Of a stretch of DNA of 64,000 nt, positions 27,118 through 35,865 are shown one piece after another. Positions within the stretch are counted from its first letter, which is position 1; the number at the start of each line of letters is the position of its first letter. Origin of the DNA: Flavivirga rizhaonensis (GTDB lineage Bacteria; Bacteroidota; Bacteroidia; Flavobacteriales; Flavobacteriaceae); NCBI RefSeq assembly GCF_004791695.1, contig NZ_SRSO01000010.1:1-64000 (forward strand), given 5' to 3'. The translations under genes were made by a program, and so were the position numbers. The notes under the pieces are model-generated. The model made no database searches. It saw nothing but the letters and a program-made list of their open reading frames with translations, and was not told where the DNA came from.

Positions 27118-27212
27118 ATTGTCATTAGTAAGGAAGGAACAATTAGCCTATGCTGATCGCAGTTTAAGTATGCTGATCTGTTTATTAAGTTAAAAAAACT
27201 CCAATTGATCAG

Positions 27213-27247
27213 ATTCTGACTTTACGCTTAGAAGCGTGACTCAGAAT
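27213..27247. repeat. REP-like imperfect palindrome
   Basis: ATTCTGA (27213-27219) pairs with TCAGAAT (27241-27247), and inside them ACGCTT (27224-27229) pairs with AAGCGT (27232-27237). It overlaps the end of the small membrane ORF and looks like a dispersed intergenic palindrome. Confidence 0.5.
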
Positions 27248-27464
27248 GGCGTTTCTTTTTGTACTTTCTTCTATTAATTAGAAATAAAATAAGAACTACT
27301 ATAAAAAGAAATACGACTCCAAACAAATTTAAATAAATCCACAATACGACATTTTGAATTTCGGAAGCCAATAATTTTATTAACTCTCCAGAAGAGAAAA
27401 AGAATATTATTTCTAAAACTAAAAATGTTATCACATGATAGAATATTATTTTTTTCATAATCAT
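27228..27464 (-). CDS. Small two-helix membrane protein (hypothetical)
   Basis: A 78-residue ORF with two clear hydrophobic stretches (about 5-25 and 40-65) followed by a basic tail INRRKYKKKRHSESRF. The positive end suggests that the C-terminus is cytoplasmic. The last few codons fall in a REP-like palindrome, so the original stop may have been displaced. The start could also be the third codon (MKKIIF). No family was recognised and no neighbour is on the same transcript apart from dnaE upstream, whose start is far away. It may be a spurious ORF. Confidence 0.4.
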   Translation of the reverse strand: MIMKKIIFYHVITFLVLEIIFFFSSGELIKLLASEIQNVVLWIYLNLFGVVFLFIVVLILFLINRRKYKKKRHSESRF

Positions 27465-27490
27465 GAGATCCCTGCCTTCTCAGGGATTTA

Positions 27491-30400
27491 TTAATTTAAC
27501 TTAAACATCACATCCTGACTTTCTAATTCACTGAGTAATTCTTGAGATACTTTAACTTTCTGTCTTCTACTAGGCATCTGTAATTTTATTTTATCTTTAT
27601 TATCGTACACAACAAAATTTAACGCTTGGTTTCCGGGATGCATTTGTAACAATTCTTTTAAGCGAAAAATACTTTCTTCATGTAAATCTTTAATATTAAG
27701 CTGTATGGAAAGTTTTTTAGCATAGTTTTCCATGACATCATGCAGTAATTGAAAACTATTAAATTGCAATCTTGGATCACTCTTTTTTCCTGTATCTTTA
27801 TTAACCCAACCTTCTCGAATAAATGATTTTACAAATACAAAGTTATTCTTCATTAAAAAGTGCCTGAATTTTAAATATTCTTCACCAAAAATCCTAAACT
27901 CAAAACTATCGGTATAATCTTCAACAGTAAACATTCCCCATCCTTTTCCTTGCTTACTCACACGGTGTTGTACATCGGTAACAACCCCGCCAAAAACAAT
28001 TTCTCTGTTTACATAAGGTTCTAAATTATTAAACATAGCAATGGCACCATTACAAAAGGTTTTCATTTCAGTTTTAAAATCGTCTAATGGGTGCCCAGAA
28101 ATATAAACACCTACAACTTCACGCTCTTGGGCTAATTTTTCCATAGTTCCCCACTCTTCACATGGTGGTACTTCTGGTTCTGCTATCTGAACATCACTTG
28201 TTGCTCCAAATAAACTTACTTGAGATGAGTTCTCGTTTTCCTGATGTTTATTCCCATATTTGACTGCTTTTTCTAAAAAAGTAATTCCATCACCTTCTTT
28301 ATGAAAATACTGAGCACGGTGTGTGTCTCCAAAACAATCAAAACCTCCAGCTAAAGCTAAATTTTCAAAGGCCTTTTTATTGGCTGCTCTTAAATCGATT
28401 CGTTTTGCTAAATCGAAAATAGATTTATATGGGCCATCTTCTTTTCTATTCTCTACGATAGTCATTACTGCACCATGACCAACACCCTTAATAGCACCCA
28501 TACCAAAACGCACTGCATTGTCTTGATTCACTGAAAATTTATAATACGATTCGTTAACATCTGGTCCCAAAACATCCAATTTCATCCGTTTACATTCTTC
28601 CATAAAAAACGTAACCTGTTTTATATCATTCATGTTATTGGATAATACAGCAGCCATATATTCTGCTGGGTAGTGTGCTTTTAAATAAGCAGTCTGGTAA
28701 GCTATCCATGCATAACAGGTGGAGTGAGATTTGTTAAAGGCATAACTTGCAAAGGCTTCCCAATCTTTCCAGACTTTTTCTAACACTTTAGCATCATGTC
28801 CATTTGCACTTGCCTGCTCAACAAATTTCGGTTTCATTTTATCCAGTACCGCAATTTGCTTTTTCCCCATCGCCTTACGTAACACATCGGCTTCACCTTT
28901 TGTAAATCCAGCTAATTTTTGAGACAAAAGCATTACTTGCTCTTGATACACTGTAATACCGTAAGTTTCTTTTAAATACTCTTCCATTGCTGGTAAATCG
29001 TACTTAATATCTTCATCACCATGTTTTCTTCTAACGAAACTTGGAATATATTCCATAGGTCCCGGACGATACAAGGCGTTCATGGCAATTAAATCTTCAA
29101 ACACTGTTGGTTTTAAATCTCTAAGGTGTTTTTGCATTCCTGGAGATTCATATTGGAACACCCCTACAGTTTCTCCACGTTGGAATAAAGCATATGTTTC
29201 TTCATCATCTAAAGGAAAGGATTCCGGATCTAGTAAAATATTATGTTTTGCTTTTACAATTTTAACAGTATCTTTAATTAAAGTCAGTGTCTTTAACCCT
29301 AAGAAATCCATTTTTAATAAGCCAGCATCTTCAACAACCGAGTTATCAAATTGTGTGACGTACAAGTCGGAATCTTTAGCTACAGATACAGGTACGAACT
29401 TAGTAATATCATCGGGTGTTATAATAACCCCACAGGCATGGATTCCTGTATTTCTCACAGAACCTTCTAGAGCTCTTGCAGTATTAACAGTCTCTGCTTC
29501 TAAACCTGATCCTTCAGAAATATTTAAAAGCTCATTAACCTTTTCTAATTCTTCTGCTCTGAACTTACTTGCCAGTGCTTTTTCGTCTAACCCAAAAATT
29601 TTATTGAGCTTCGACATATTAGGAATCAACTTTGCAATTCTATCGGCGTCAAACAAAGGTAAATCTAACACACGTGCTGTATCTCGAATGGACGACTTAG
29701 CCGCCATAGTACCATAAGTAATAATTTGTGCTACTTGATTAGCACCATATTTATCAATCACATAATCCATAACCCGGCTTCTTCCTTCATCATCAAAATC
29801 GATATCAATATCCGGCATACTAATACGATCCGGATTCAAGAAACGCTCAAAAAGTAAATCATACTTCAGAGGATCGATGTTAGTAATCCACAAGCAATAT
29901 GCGGCTACCGATCCAGCAGCAGACCCACGACCTGGTCCTACAGATACGTCCATGTTTCGAGCCTCTCGAATAAAATCCTCTACGATTAAGAAATACCCAG
30001 GGTACCCTGTATTTTCTATAACACTTAATTCGAAATCAAGTCGTTCAATGACCTCTTCCGAGAGTGGTTCCCCATAACGTTTTTTAGCTCCTTCAAATGT
30101 TAAATGCTTTAAATAGGCATTTTCACCACGTTTTCCTCCATCAACTAAATCTTCTTCGTGCTTAAACTCATCGGGGATATCAAAAGCAGGTAAAAGGACA
30201 TCTCTTGCAAGTTGGAATTCTTCAATTTTATCAACTAAGTCACTAATATTTATAATGGCTTCTGGTTGATCATGAAACAATTCTTTCATTTCGTCAGAAG
30301 ACTTAAAATAATATTCCTGGTTAGGTAATCCATAACGATAACCTCTTCCTCTACCTATAGGCGTGGCCTGTTTTTCGCCATCTTTTACACATAGTAAAAT

Positions 30401-31879
30401 GTCATGTGCATTTGCATCCTCTTGTTTCTGGTAGTATGTATTATTTGTTGCCACCAATTTTACATCATGCTTTTTCGCTAATGCTATCAAAGTTGGATTT
30501 ACACGATTTTCATCTTCCTGATTATGTCGCATAAGTTCTACATACAGATCATCTCCGAACTCATTTTTCCACCATAACAATGCCTCTTCGGCTTGTTTTT
30601 CACCAATATTAAGAACTTTACTTGGTACTTCACCATATAAGTTACCAGTAAGTACTATAATGTCTTCTTTATATTGTTGTATGAGTTTTTTATCTATTCT
30701 AGGCACATAGTAAAACCCATTAACAAAGGCATGAGAAGATAGTTTTGCAAGATTATGATACCCGTTTTTGTTTTTAGCTATCAATATAACCTGATACCCA
30801 TTATCTTTTCTTGATTTATCTTCATGATTTTCACAGACAAAAAACTCACATCCTACGATTGGTTTTATCAATTGTTTTTCTGAAGTCTCTCCTCTCTCCT
30901 CTGCTTCTGCTATACTCGCCTTTATACTACTATTTTGTTTGTTAACAGCATTTATAAAATGAAACGCTCCCATCATATTTGCATGATCGGTGAGCGCCAC
31001 AGCTGGCATATTATGAGCAGCAGCAGCAGCCACTATATCGACAACACTCATAGTCGATTGTAATACAGAAAACTGTGAATGATTATGAAGGTGTACAAAA
31101 TCAACATCTGCTAAATCAGATATATTCTTCTTAATATCTTCAGTTGAAACTGTTTCTTGCTTAAGACCTTGAAGACGCTCTCGAATTTTAGCACTTTCTT
31201 GTTTAAGATTAACGTGCTTTAATTTTATAAGCTCAATTTCTTTTGGATTGGCTTTGTTAAAATTCTGAAAATACTCAGGTTCTACATCAAGTTGTTCTTT
31301 AGTGTACTCGCCCAAACGAACCAACTCAAAAAAGCAACGCGTCGTTGCTTCTACATCGGCTGTCGCATTATGCGCTTCTGCAAAAGGAGTCTTAAATAAA
31401 AACTCGTGTAATTCGGTAAGTGTTGGTAGTTTAAATTTACCACCTCGTCCGCCAGGAATCTGACATAAACTTGCCGTATGCTCTGTACAGGTATCCAAAA
31501 CGGGCAATTCTTGTAATGGGTTCGAAACATCACCCCGAACAAATTCGGCTCCCATAATATTTAAATCGAACTTTACATTTTGCCCAACAACAAACTTAGT
31601 TTTACTTAAAGCATCATTAAATTTTTCCAGAACTTCAGCTAATGGAATACCTTCTTCTTGAGCTAATTCCGTAGAAATCCCATGAATTTTCTCAGCATCA
31701 TAAGGAATATTAAAACCTTCGGGTTGCACCAAATAATCTTGATGATCGATACAGTTCCCCATAGCATCGTGTAATTGCCATGCAATCTGAATACACCTTG
31801 GCCAATTATCTGTATCGGTAATGGGCGCATCCCAACGTTTCGGCAATCCAGTAGTTTCTGTATCGAAAATTAAGTACAT
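27491..31879 (-). CDS. dnaE: DNA polymerase III alpha subunit with N-terminal proofreading exonuclease
   Basis: A 1462-residue replicative polymerase. Residues 1-190 form a DEDDh exonuclease domain (DTETTG at 6-11, VKFDLN, and HNATADVEATT), absent from E. coli DnaE. The PHP domain starts at about 258 (FVHLHNHSQFSVLQSTM, DHANMMGA). The catalytic carboxylates are in MPDIDIDFDDEGR near residue 690. The helix-hairpin-helix, OB fold (VFGGVVTDVQHRVSK) and C-terminal tail follow. The added exonuclease is a feature of Bacteroidota DnaE. It probably supplies proofreading in cis, although a separate epsilon subunit may also exist. No operon partner is seen. Confidence 0.97.
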   Translation of the reverse strand: MYLIFDTETTGLPKRWDAPITDTDNWPRCIQIAWQLHDAMGNCIDHQDYLVQPEGFNIPYDAEKIHGISTELAQEEGIPLAEVLEKFNDALSKTKFVVGQNVKFDLNIMGAEFVRGDVSNPLQELPVLDTCTEHTASLCQIPGGRGGKFKLPTLTELHEFLFKTPFAEAHNATADVEATTRCFFELVRLGEYTKEQLDVEPEYFQNFNKANPKEIELIKLKHVNLKQESAKIRERLQGLKQETVSTEDIKKNISDLADVDFVHLHNHSQFSVLQSTMSVVDIVAAAAAHNMPAVALTDHANMMGAFHFINAVNKQNSSIKASIAEAEERGETSEKQLIKPIVGCEFFVCENHEDKSRKDNGYQVILIAKNKNGYHNLAKLSSHAFVNGFYYVPRIDKKLIQQYKEDIIVLTGNLYGEVPSKVLNIGEKQAEEALLWWKNEFGDDLYVELMRHNQEDENRVNPTLIALAKKHDVKLVATNNTYYQKQEDANAHDILLCVKDGEKQATPIGRGRGYRYGLPNQEYYFKSSDEMKELFHDQPEAIINISDLVDKIEEFQLARDVLLPAFDIPDEFKHEEDLVDGGKRGENAYLKHLTFEGAKKRYGEPLSEEVIERLDFELSVIENTGYPGYFLIVEDFIREARNMDVSVGPGRGSAAGSVAAYCLWITNIDPLKYDLLFERFLNPDRISMPDIDIDFDDEGRSRVMDYVIDKYGANQVAQIITYGTMAAKSSIRDTARVLDLPLFDADRIAKLIPNMSKLNKIFGLDEKALASKFRAEELEKVNELLNISEGSGLEAETVNTARALEGSVRNTGIHACGVIITPDDITKFVPVSVAKDSDLYVTQFDNSVVEDAGLLKMDFLGLKTLTLIKDTVKIVKAKHNILLDPESFPLDDEETYALFQRGETVGVFQYESPGMQKHLRDLKPTVFEDLIAMNALYRPGPMEYIPSFVRRKHGDEDIKYDLPAMEEYLKETYGITVYQEQVMLLSQKLAGFTKGEADVLRKAMGKKQIAVLDKMKPKFVEQASANGHDAKVLEKVWKDWEAFASYAFNKSHSTCYAWIAYQTAYLKAHYPAEYMAAVLSNNMNDIKQVTFFMEECKRMKLDVLGPDVNESYYKFSVNQDNAVRFGMGAIKGVGHGAVMTIVENRKEDGPYKSIFDLAKRIDLRAANKKAFENLALAGGFDCFGDTHRAQYFHKEGDGITFLEKAVKYGNKHQENENSSQVSLFGATSDVQIAEPEVPPCEEWGTMEKLAQEREVVGVYISGHPLDDFKTEMKTFCNGAIAMFNNLEPYVNREIVFGGVVTDVQHRVSKQGKGWGMFTVEDYTDSFEFRIFGEEYLKFRHFLMKNNFVFVKSFIREGWVNKDTGKKSDPRLQFNSFQLLHDVMENYAKKLSIQLNIKDLHEESIFRLKELLQMHPGNQALNFVVYDNKDKIKLQMPSRRQKVKVSQELLSELESQDVMFKLN

Positions 31880-32011
31880 ATCTGTATTTAGATATTTGGT
31901 GTTAAGTCGTTTAGAATTATTAAACGTAGTTTATAAAAATACAGAATATTATAACTTATGAAAATGAAAGTTATGAACAGTTTTAAACAAAACACTTAAT
32001 TTTATTTGTAT

Positions 32012-32019
32012 TATTTTTG
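32012..32019 (+). promoter_or_regulatory. Possible -7 element of the lactonase-like gene
   Basis: TATTTTTG matches TAnnTTTG and lies 25 bases before the preferred ATG (32044). The -33 TTG is not evident. Confidence 0.4.
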
Positions 32020-32043
32020 AAAGTCATATATATACTTGTTTAC

Positions 32044-33105
32044 ATGAAACTTAAATCATTATTATTCTGTTTTGCTTTTACACTACTAAATATTCAAGCT
32101 CAAAATATCCCATTATATGTTGGCACCTACACTAATGGGGAAAGCGAAGGTATTTACCAATTTGAATTCAATACCGAAACTGGAAGCTTAAACAACAAAC
32201 AACTTGCTATAAACATTGATAACCCTTCCTTTTTAGCTTATTCTCCAGACAAAAAACATCTTTATTCTGTAAACCAAAGTGAAGACGGGTATGTATCATC
32301 TTATAAAATCAATAATGATGGTACTTTATTGCTTTTAACACGAGTTAGCAGTAATGGTGAAGGACCTTGTCATATTTCGATAAATGAAAATGGGGATAAA
32401 ATTGTTGTTTCTAATTACAATGCAGGTACAGTATCTATTTATCCTATCAATAAAGATGGTAGCCTAAAAGAAGCTTCCCAAATTTTCAATCATAATTCGG
32501 CAAATGAAAAATCACATGCACATTCTGCTAAGTTCTCTAAAGATGATTTGTTTGTTTCTGATTTAGGCAGAAATGCTATTTATCATTATAAAATAACAGA
32601 CGATAGTTATAAACTAGAATCTCCTTCTATTGTTAAAATGGAAGGGAATCCTGGACCACGTCATTTTTCATTAGACAAAAAAAGTAAATTCTTATATGTT
32701 ATTAATGAGTACGGATGCTCTATTGCTTCAATTAAAAAAACAAAAAAAGGCTTCAAGCAAATAGATTTCGATTCTACTTTAGATGAAAATTATGAAGGCA
32801 AAAACAAATGTGCAGATATTCATTTATCTAAAGACGGCCGTTTTCTATATGGCTCCAATCGAGGTGAAAACTCCATTGCTGTTTTTAAACGTAATACTAA
32901 AAACGGTACTTTAGATAAAATTCAAAACATGAGTGTTCATGGGGATTGGCCTCGAAATTTCTCGTTGGACCCAACGGGTAAATTCCTTTTAGCAGCAAAT
33001 AAAAAGAGTAACAATATTAGTGTATTTAAGATAGATAACGAATCCGGAAAACTTACTTTTTTACACGCAACAGATTTACCTGCTCCAGTTTGTTTATTAT
33101 TTTAA
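32044..33105 (+). CDS. Lactonase family protein (seven-bladed propeller), exported
   Basis: A protein of 353 residues from ATG 32044, chosen because it begins the signal peptide MKLKSLLFCFAFTLLNIQAQ; an in-frame upstream start at 32017 adds residues without a purpose. The propeller repeats carry the lactonase-7-bladed pattern: LYVGTYTNGESEGIYQFEF, HLYSVNQSEDGYVSSYKI, GPCHISINENGDKIVVSNYNAGTVSIYPI, and GPRHFSLDKKSKFLYVINE. The family includes 6-phosphogluconolactonases, but many exported members have no known substrate. The gene is divergent from dnaE and followed by rpsP with its own promoter. Confidence 0.85.
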   Translation: MKLKSLLFCFAFTLLNIQAQNIPLYVGTYTNGESEGIYQFEFNTETGSLNNKQLAINIDNPSFLAYSPDKKHLYSVNQSEDGYVSSYKINNDGTLLLLTRVSSNGEGPCHISINENGDKIVVSNYNAGTVSIYPINKDGSLKEASQIFNHNSANEKSHAHSAKFSKDDLFVSDLGRNAIYHYKITDDSYKLESPSIVKMEGNPGPRHFSLDKKSKFLYVINEYGCSIASIKKTKKGFKQIDFDSTLDENYEGKNKCADIHLSKDGRFLYGSNRGENSIAVFKRNTKNGTLDKIQNMSVHGDWPRNFSLDPTGKFLLAANKKSNNISVFKIDNESGKLTFLHATDLPAPVCLLF

Positions 33106-33127
33106 AATTTCTAAACAAAATAAGGTG

Positions 33128-33155
33128 TTGATAATTAAAAAATATAGTATCTTTG
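33128..33155 (+). promoter_or_regulatory. Promoter of rpsP
   Basis: TTG at 33128-33130 and TATCTTTG at 33148-33155 fit the Bacteroidota -33/-7 pattern, followed by a leader of about 40 bases before ATG 33203. Confidence 0.65.
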
Positions 33156-33172
33156 CGCCCTCATTAATAACC

Positions 33173-33187
33173 GAGGTCGAGAACCTC
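33173..33187 (+). promoter_or_regulatory. Small hairpin in the rpsP leader
   Basis: GAGGT (33173-33177) pairs with ACCTC (33183-33187) around CGAGA, in the leader of the S16 mRNA and 15 bases before the start codon. It may only be a stabilising element; a regulatory role is not shown. Confidence 0.3.
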
Positions 33188-33202
33188 AAATAATTAATTA
33201 TT

Positions 33203-33721
33203 ATGCCAGTAAAGATTAGATTACAAAGACACGGTAAAAAAGGAAAGCCTTACTACTGGATCGTAGCAGCAGATGCACGTTCAAAAAGAGATGGTAAATA
33301 CCTAGAAAAATTAGGCGCTTACAATCCAAACACAAACCCAGCAACTATCGAATTAAACATCGACGGTGCGGTACAATGGTTACAGAACGGTGCACAACCA
33401 ACCGATACAGCCAAAGCTATTTTATCTCACAAAGGTGCTTTACTAAAAAATCATCTTGCAGGTGGTGTTAGAAAAGGTGCTTTAACTGAAGAGCAAGCAG
33501 AAGCTAAGTTTACTACTTGGGTAGAAGAAAAAGAAAGTAAAGTTGGTGCAAAAGTTGACAGTTTAGCTAAAGCTGAGGAAGAAGCAAAAGCAAAAGCTCT
33601 TGAAGCTGAAAAAGCGGCTAATGAAGCTCGTATTGCTGCAGCTGCTCCTGTTGTTGAAGAGGAGGTTGCTGAAGATGAAACTCCTGCTGCTGAAGCAGAA
33701 GCTTCAAATGAAGAAGAGTAA
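33203..33721 (+). CDS. rpsP: 30S ribosomal protein bS16
   Basis: A 172-residue S16. The first 80 residues are the conserved core: MPVKIRLQRHGKKGKPYYWIVAADARSKRDGKYLEKLGAYNPN. The remainder is an alanine/glutamate/lysine-rich helical extension, low in complexity (EEEAKAKALEAEKAANEARIAAAAP and an acidic end). Extended S16 tails are usual in Bacteroidota, while E. coli S16 ends near residue 82. It assembles into the 30S body and is followed by a strong terminator and then rimM, the usual partner gene. Confidence 0.97.
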   Translation: MPVKIRLQRHGKKGKPYYWIVAADARSKRDGKYLEKLGAYNPNTNPATIELNIDGAVQWLQNGAQPTDTAKAILSHKGALLKNHLAGGVRKGALTEEQAEAKFTTWVEEKESKVGAKVDSLAKAEEEAKAKALEAEKAANEARIAAAAPVVEEEVAEDETPAAEAEASNEEE

Positions 33722-33743
33722 AAAAATATTTTTTTATACTTTT

Positions 33744-33770
33744 AAACTCCGATATTTTTTATCGGAGTTT
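33744..33770 (+). terminator. Terminator after rpsP
   Basis: A 10-bp perfect stem AAACTCCGAT / ATCGGAGTTT followed by a run of T. It should end most rpsP transcripts before rimM. Confidence 0.7.
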
Positions 33771-33772
33771 TT

Positions 33773-33808
33773 TTATTTAATCAAACTTGTACAAGTTTGA
33801 TTAAATAA
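33773..33808. repeat. Perfect 36-bp palindrome
   Basis: The sequence is a perfect inverted repeat with no loop, centred between 33790 and 33791 (core TCAAACTTGTACAAGTTTGA at 33781-33800). It lies directly after the rpsP terminator. Confidence 0.6.
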
Positions 33809-33877
33809 TTCCCACGAAGGTGGGAATTTCATAAGCTTTGAGGTACACTTTAAAGAGATTCCCGCCTTTGCGGGAAT
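33808..33877. repeat. Pair of REP-like palindromes
   Basis: ATTCCCAC-GAAG-GTGGGAAT (33808-33827) and ATTCCCGC-CTTT-GCGGGAAT (33858-33877) share the form ATTCCCRC-N4-GYGGGAAT. They fill the rpsP-rimM gap together with the 36-bp palindrome. They look like members of a dispersed REP-type family. Confidence 0.6.
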
Positions 33878-33897
33878 GACAAAAAAATTATTTGTCA

Positions 33898-34422
33898 ATG
33901 CAAAAAGAAGATTGTTTTTACTTAGGTAAAATTGTTAAAAAATATAGTTTTAAAGGTGAGGTTTTAGCTAAACTTGACACAGATCAGCCTGAACTTTACG
34001 AAAACCTAGATGCTATTTTTTTGAACTTAAAAAATAATCTGATTCCGTTTTTTATTGAACGCTCACAACTTCATAAATCAGAATTATTACGTATTAAATT
34101 TGAAGATGTTGATGAAGAAGCTGATGCAGACGCAATAATGAAAAGTGATTTGTATTTGCCTCTCGATTTACTCCCTAAACTAGAAGGAAATAAATTCTAT
34201 TTTCATGAAGTCATTGGCTTTAATATAGAAGATGTCAATTACGGAAAAGTAGGAACCATAAAAGCTATAAACGATTCGACTGCACAATCACTTTTTGAAA
34301 TAGATAGAAATGGTATTGAAATTTTAATTCCTATGAATGACGAGTTTATAGTAAAGGTGGATAGAGATAATAAAACTATTTTGGTTGAAACACCAGAAGG
34401 GCTAATCGACTTGTATTTGTAA
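33898..34422 (+). CDS. rimM: Ribosome maturation factor RimM
   Basis: A protein of 174 residues from ATG 33898 (MQKEDCFYLGKIVKKYSFKGEVLAKL); a TTG two codons earlier is a less likely start. The N-terminal beta-barrel RimM domain and the C-terminal PRC-barrel (KFYFHEVIGFNIEDVNYGKVGTIKAIND, ILIPMNDEFIVKVD) are both complete. RimM binds uS19 during 30S head assembly. It follows rpsP in the usual gene order, although here a terminator and palindromes separate them. Confidence 0.96.
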   Translation: MQKEDCFYLGKIVKKYSFKGEVLAKLDTDQPELYENLDAIFLNLKNNLIPFFIERSQLHKSELLRIKFEDVDEEADADAIMKSDLYLPLDLLPKLEGNKFYFHEVIGFNIEDVNYGKVGTIKAINDSTAQSLFEIDRNGIEILIPMNDEFIVKVDRDNKTILVETPEGLIDLYL

Positions 34423-34441
34423 AGACTTGATATTTAAAAAA

Positions 34442-34900
34442 TTAATCAACAAAATCCAATTCTTTTTTTATTAAACGTAATCCGTATTGAATATGATCTC
34501 GTTGCTTCACCAATAATCTGCAAAGTGATAAAGACAAATTAATTTCCTGAAGCAATTCATTATATTTTTCTATACATAATAGCTCAATTTTATAAACAGC
34601 ATTTAGCAAACCAATATTATCCTCTAGTTGTAATAAATTGCTAAAACTTCTCATATAAAAATGGTATCGTCTTTTTGACATTATTGACTCTTCAACATCC
34701 GCACCTAACTTTTTAATTTCATTTTGCAATATTTCACTAAAATTATATCGTTCTAAACTTTTTTCTTTTAACAAGGCTTTTATATTTATATCAGAAACTT
34801 TTTCGTATGTTTTTATATAGGTTTTTTCAATAACTTTATTCATTAAAAAGATGTCATTCAACTTCACTAAAATTTTATTTTCTTTTTTCATTTTCTTCAA
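34442..34900 (-). CDS. DUF2383/PA2169-like four-helix protein
   Basis: A 152-residue all-helical, lysine- and leucine-rich protein: LVKLNDIFLMNKVIEKTYIKTYEKVSDINIKALLKEKSLERYNFSEILQNEIKKLG. The arrangement of paired helices with periodic glutamates resembles the ferritin-like DUF2383 family (PA2169 type), but the match is by eye only. It is transcribed against rimM and trmN6 on either side, so it has its own promoter. No signal or membrane segment. Function unknown. Confidence 0.6.
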   Translation of the reverse strand: MKKMKKENKILVKLNDIFLMNKVIEKTYIKTYEKVSDINIKALLKEKSLERYNFSEILQNEIKKLGADVEESIMSKRRYHFYMRSFSNLLQLEDNIGLLNAVYKIELLCIEKYNELLQEINLSLSLCRLLVKQRDHIQYGLRLIKKELDFVD

Positions 34901-35040
34901 TTAAGCCGCTGTTTTTTTTATATACGTTAGCTATAAAACAAACGGATATCTTTAATATTAATTTTAATATACTTTTATGATTTTTGATTCATAACATCTT
35001 TTTATTTTATACTATTGTCTTAAACTTCAAACATAATGTC

Positions 35041-35757
35041 ATGTCTAAAAAACCCTTTGTTTTTAAACAATTTTCAGTAAACCAAGAACAATGTGCCATG
35101 AAAATTGGTACCGATAGTGTTTTACTAGGTGCCTGGACATCCGTTAAAGGCAATCCATTTTCGATATTAGATATTGGAGCTGGCACTGGTATTTTATCAC
35201 TCATGTTAGCACAACGAAGTCATGCAAAAGTTATTGATGCCATAGAAATTGATGACGATGCTTATGAAGAATGTGTTGATAATTTTGAACAATCGCCTTG
35301 GGGAGACAGATTATTTTGTTATCATGCTGCACTTGAAGAATTTGTTAATGAGATAGACGATAAATACGATCTCATCATTTCCAACCCTCCTTTTTATTCT
35401 GAAGACTATAAAACAGAGAATAAACAACGTGATATAGCAAGATTTCAAGACGCCATGCCATTTGATCATTTAATTGAAAGTGTCTCAAAATTATTATCAG
35501 AATCCGGTATTTTTTCAGTAATCATTCCATTTAAAGAAGAAGACAAACTAGTTCATTTAGCTTCAAAATTCAATCTCATTCCAAACAAAACACTACACAT
35601 AAAAGGAACTCCAACTTCCGAAATTAAACGAAGTTTAATCGAATTTTCTTTCTCTAAGAGCGATCTAAAAATCGACAGTTTAATTATTGAATCTTCAAGA
35701 CATCAATATACTGAGAATTACATAAATCTTACCAAAGATTTTTACCTAAAAATGTAA
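35041..35757 (+). CDS. trmN6: tRNA1(Val) adenine-37 N6-methyltransferase
   Basis: A protein of 238 residues from ATG 35041 (MSKKPFVFKQFSVNQEQCAMKIGTDSVLLGAW); an upstream start at 34984 adds a hydrophobic stretch unlike the family. SAM-binding motif DIGAGTGILSLMLAQ, and N6-adenine methyltransferase motif ISNPPFYSED. The target is A37 of tRNA-Val in E. coli YfiC; the same target is assumed here. In Flavobacteria it is usually near rpsP-rimM, as it is here. Confidence 0.92.
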   Translation: MSKKPFVFKQFSVNQEQCAMKIGTDSVLLGAWTSVKGNPFSILDIGAGTGILSLMLAQRSHAKVIDAIEIDDDAYEECVDNFEQSPWGDRLFCYHAALEEFVNEIDDKYDLIISNPPFYSEDYKTENKQRDIARFQDAMPFDHLIESVSKLLSESGIFSVIIPFKEEDKLVHLASKFNLIPNKTLHIKGTPTSEIKRSLIEFSFSKSDLKIDSLIIESSRHQYTENYINLTKDFYLKM

Positions 35758-35865
35758 TCGAATCGATATGAATTAATTAAATTTGAGCTCTAAAAATGTT
35801 GAATTATTAAAAAAACAGCATTTTTATTAATAATTTGATTTTAAATATACTTAAATTCAGTCTTT

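Noticed and set aside
29082..29717. A 211-codon ORF on the plus strand
   Set aside because: It is fully antisense to dnaE, has no recognisable features, and its amino-acid pattern is a mirror of the coding strand.
33600..33800. A leucine/lysine-rich ORF
   Set aside because: It is an alternative frame of the repetitive S16 tail and terminator.
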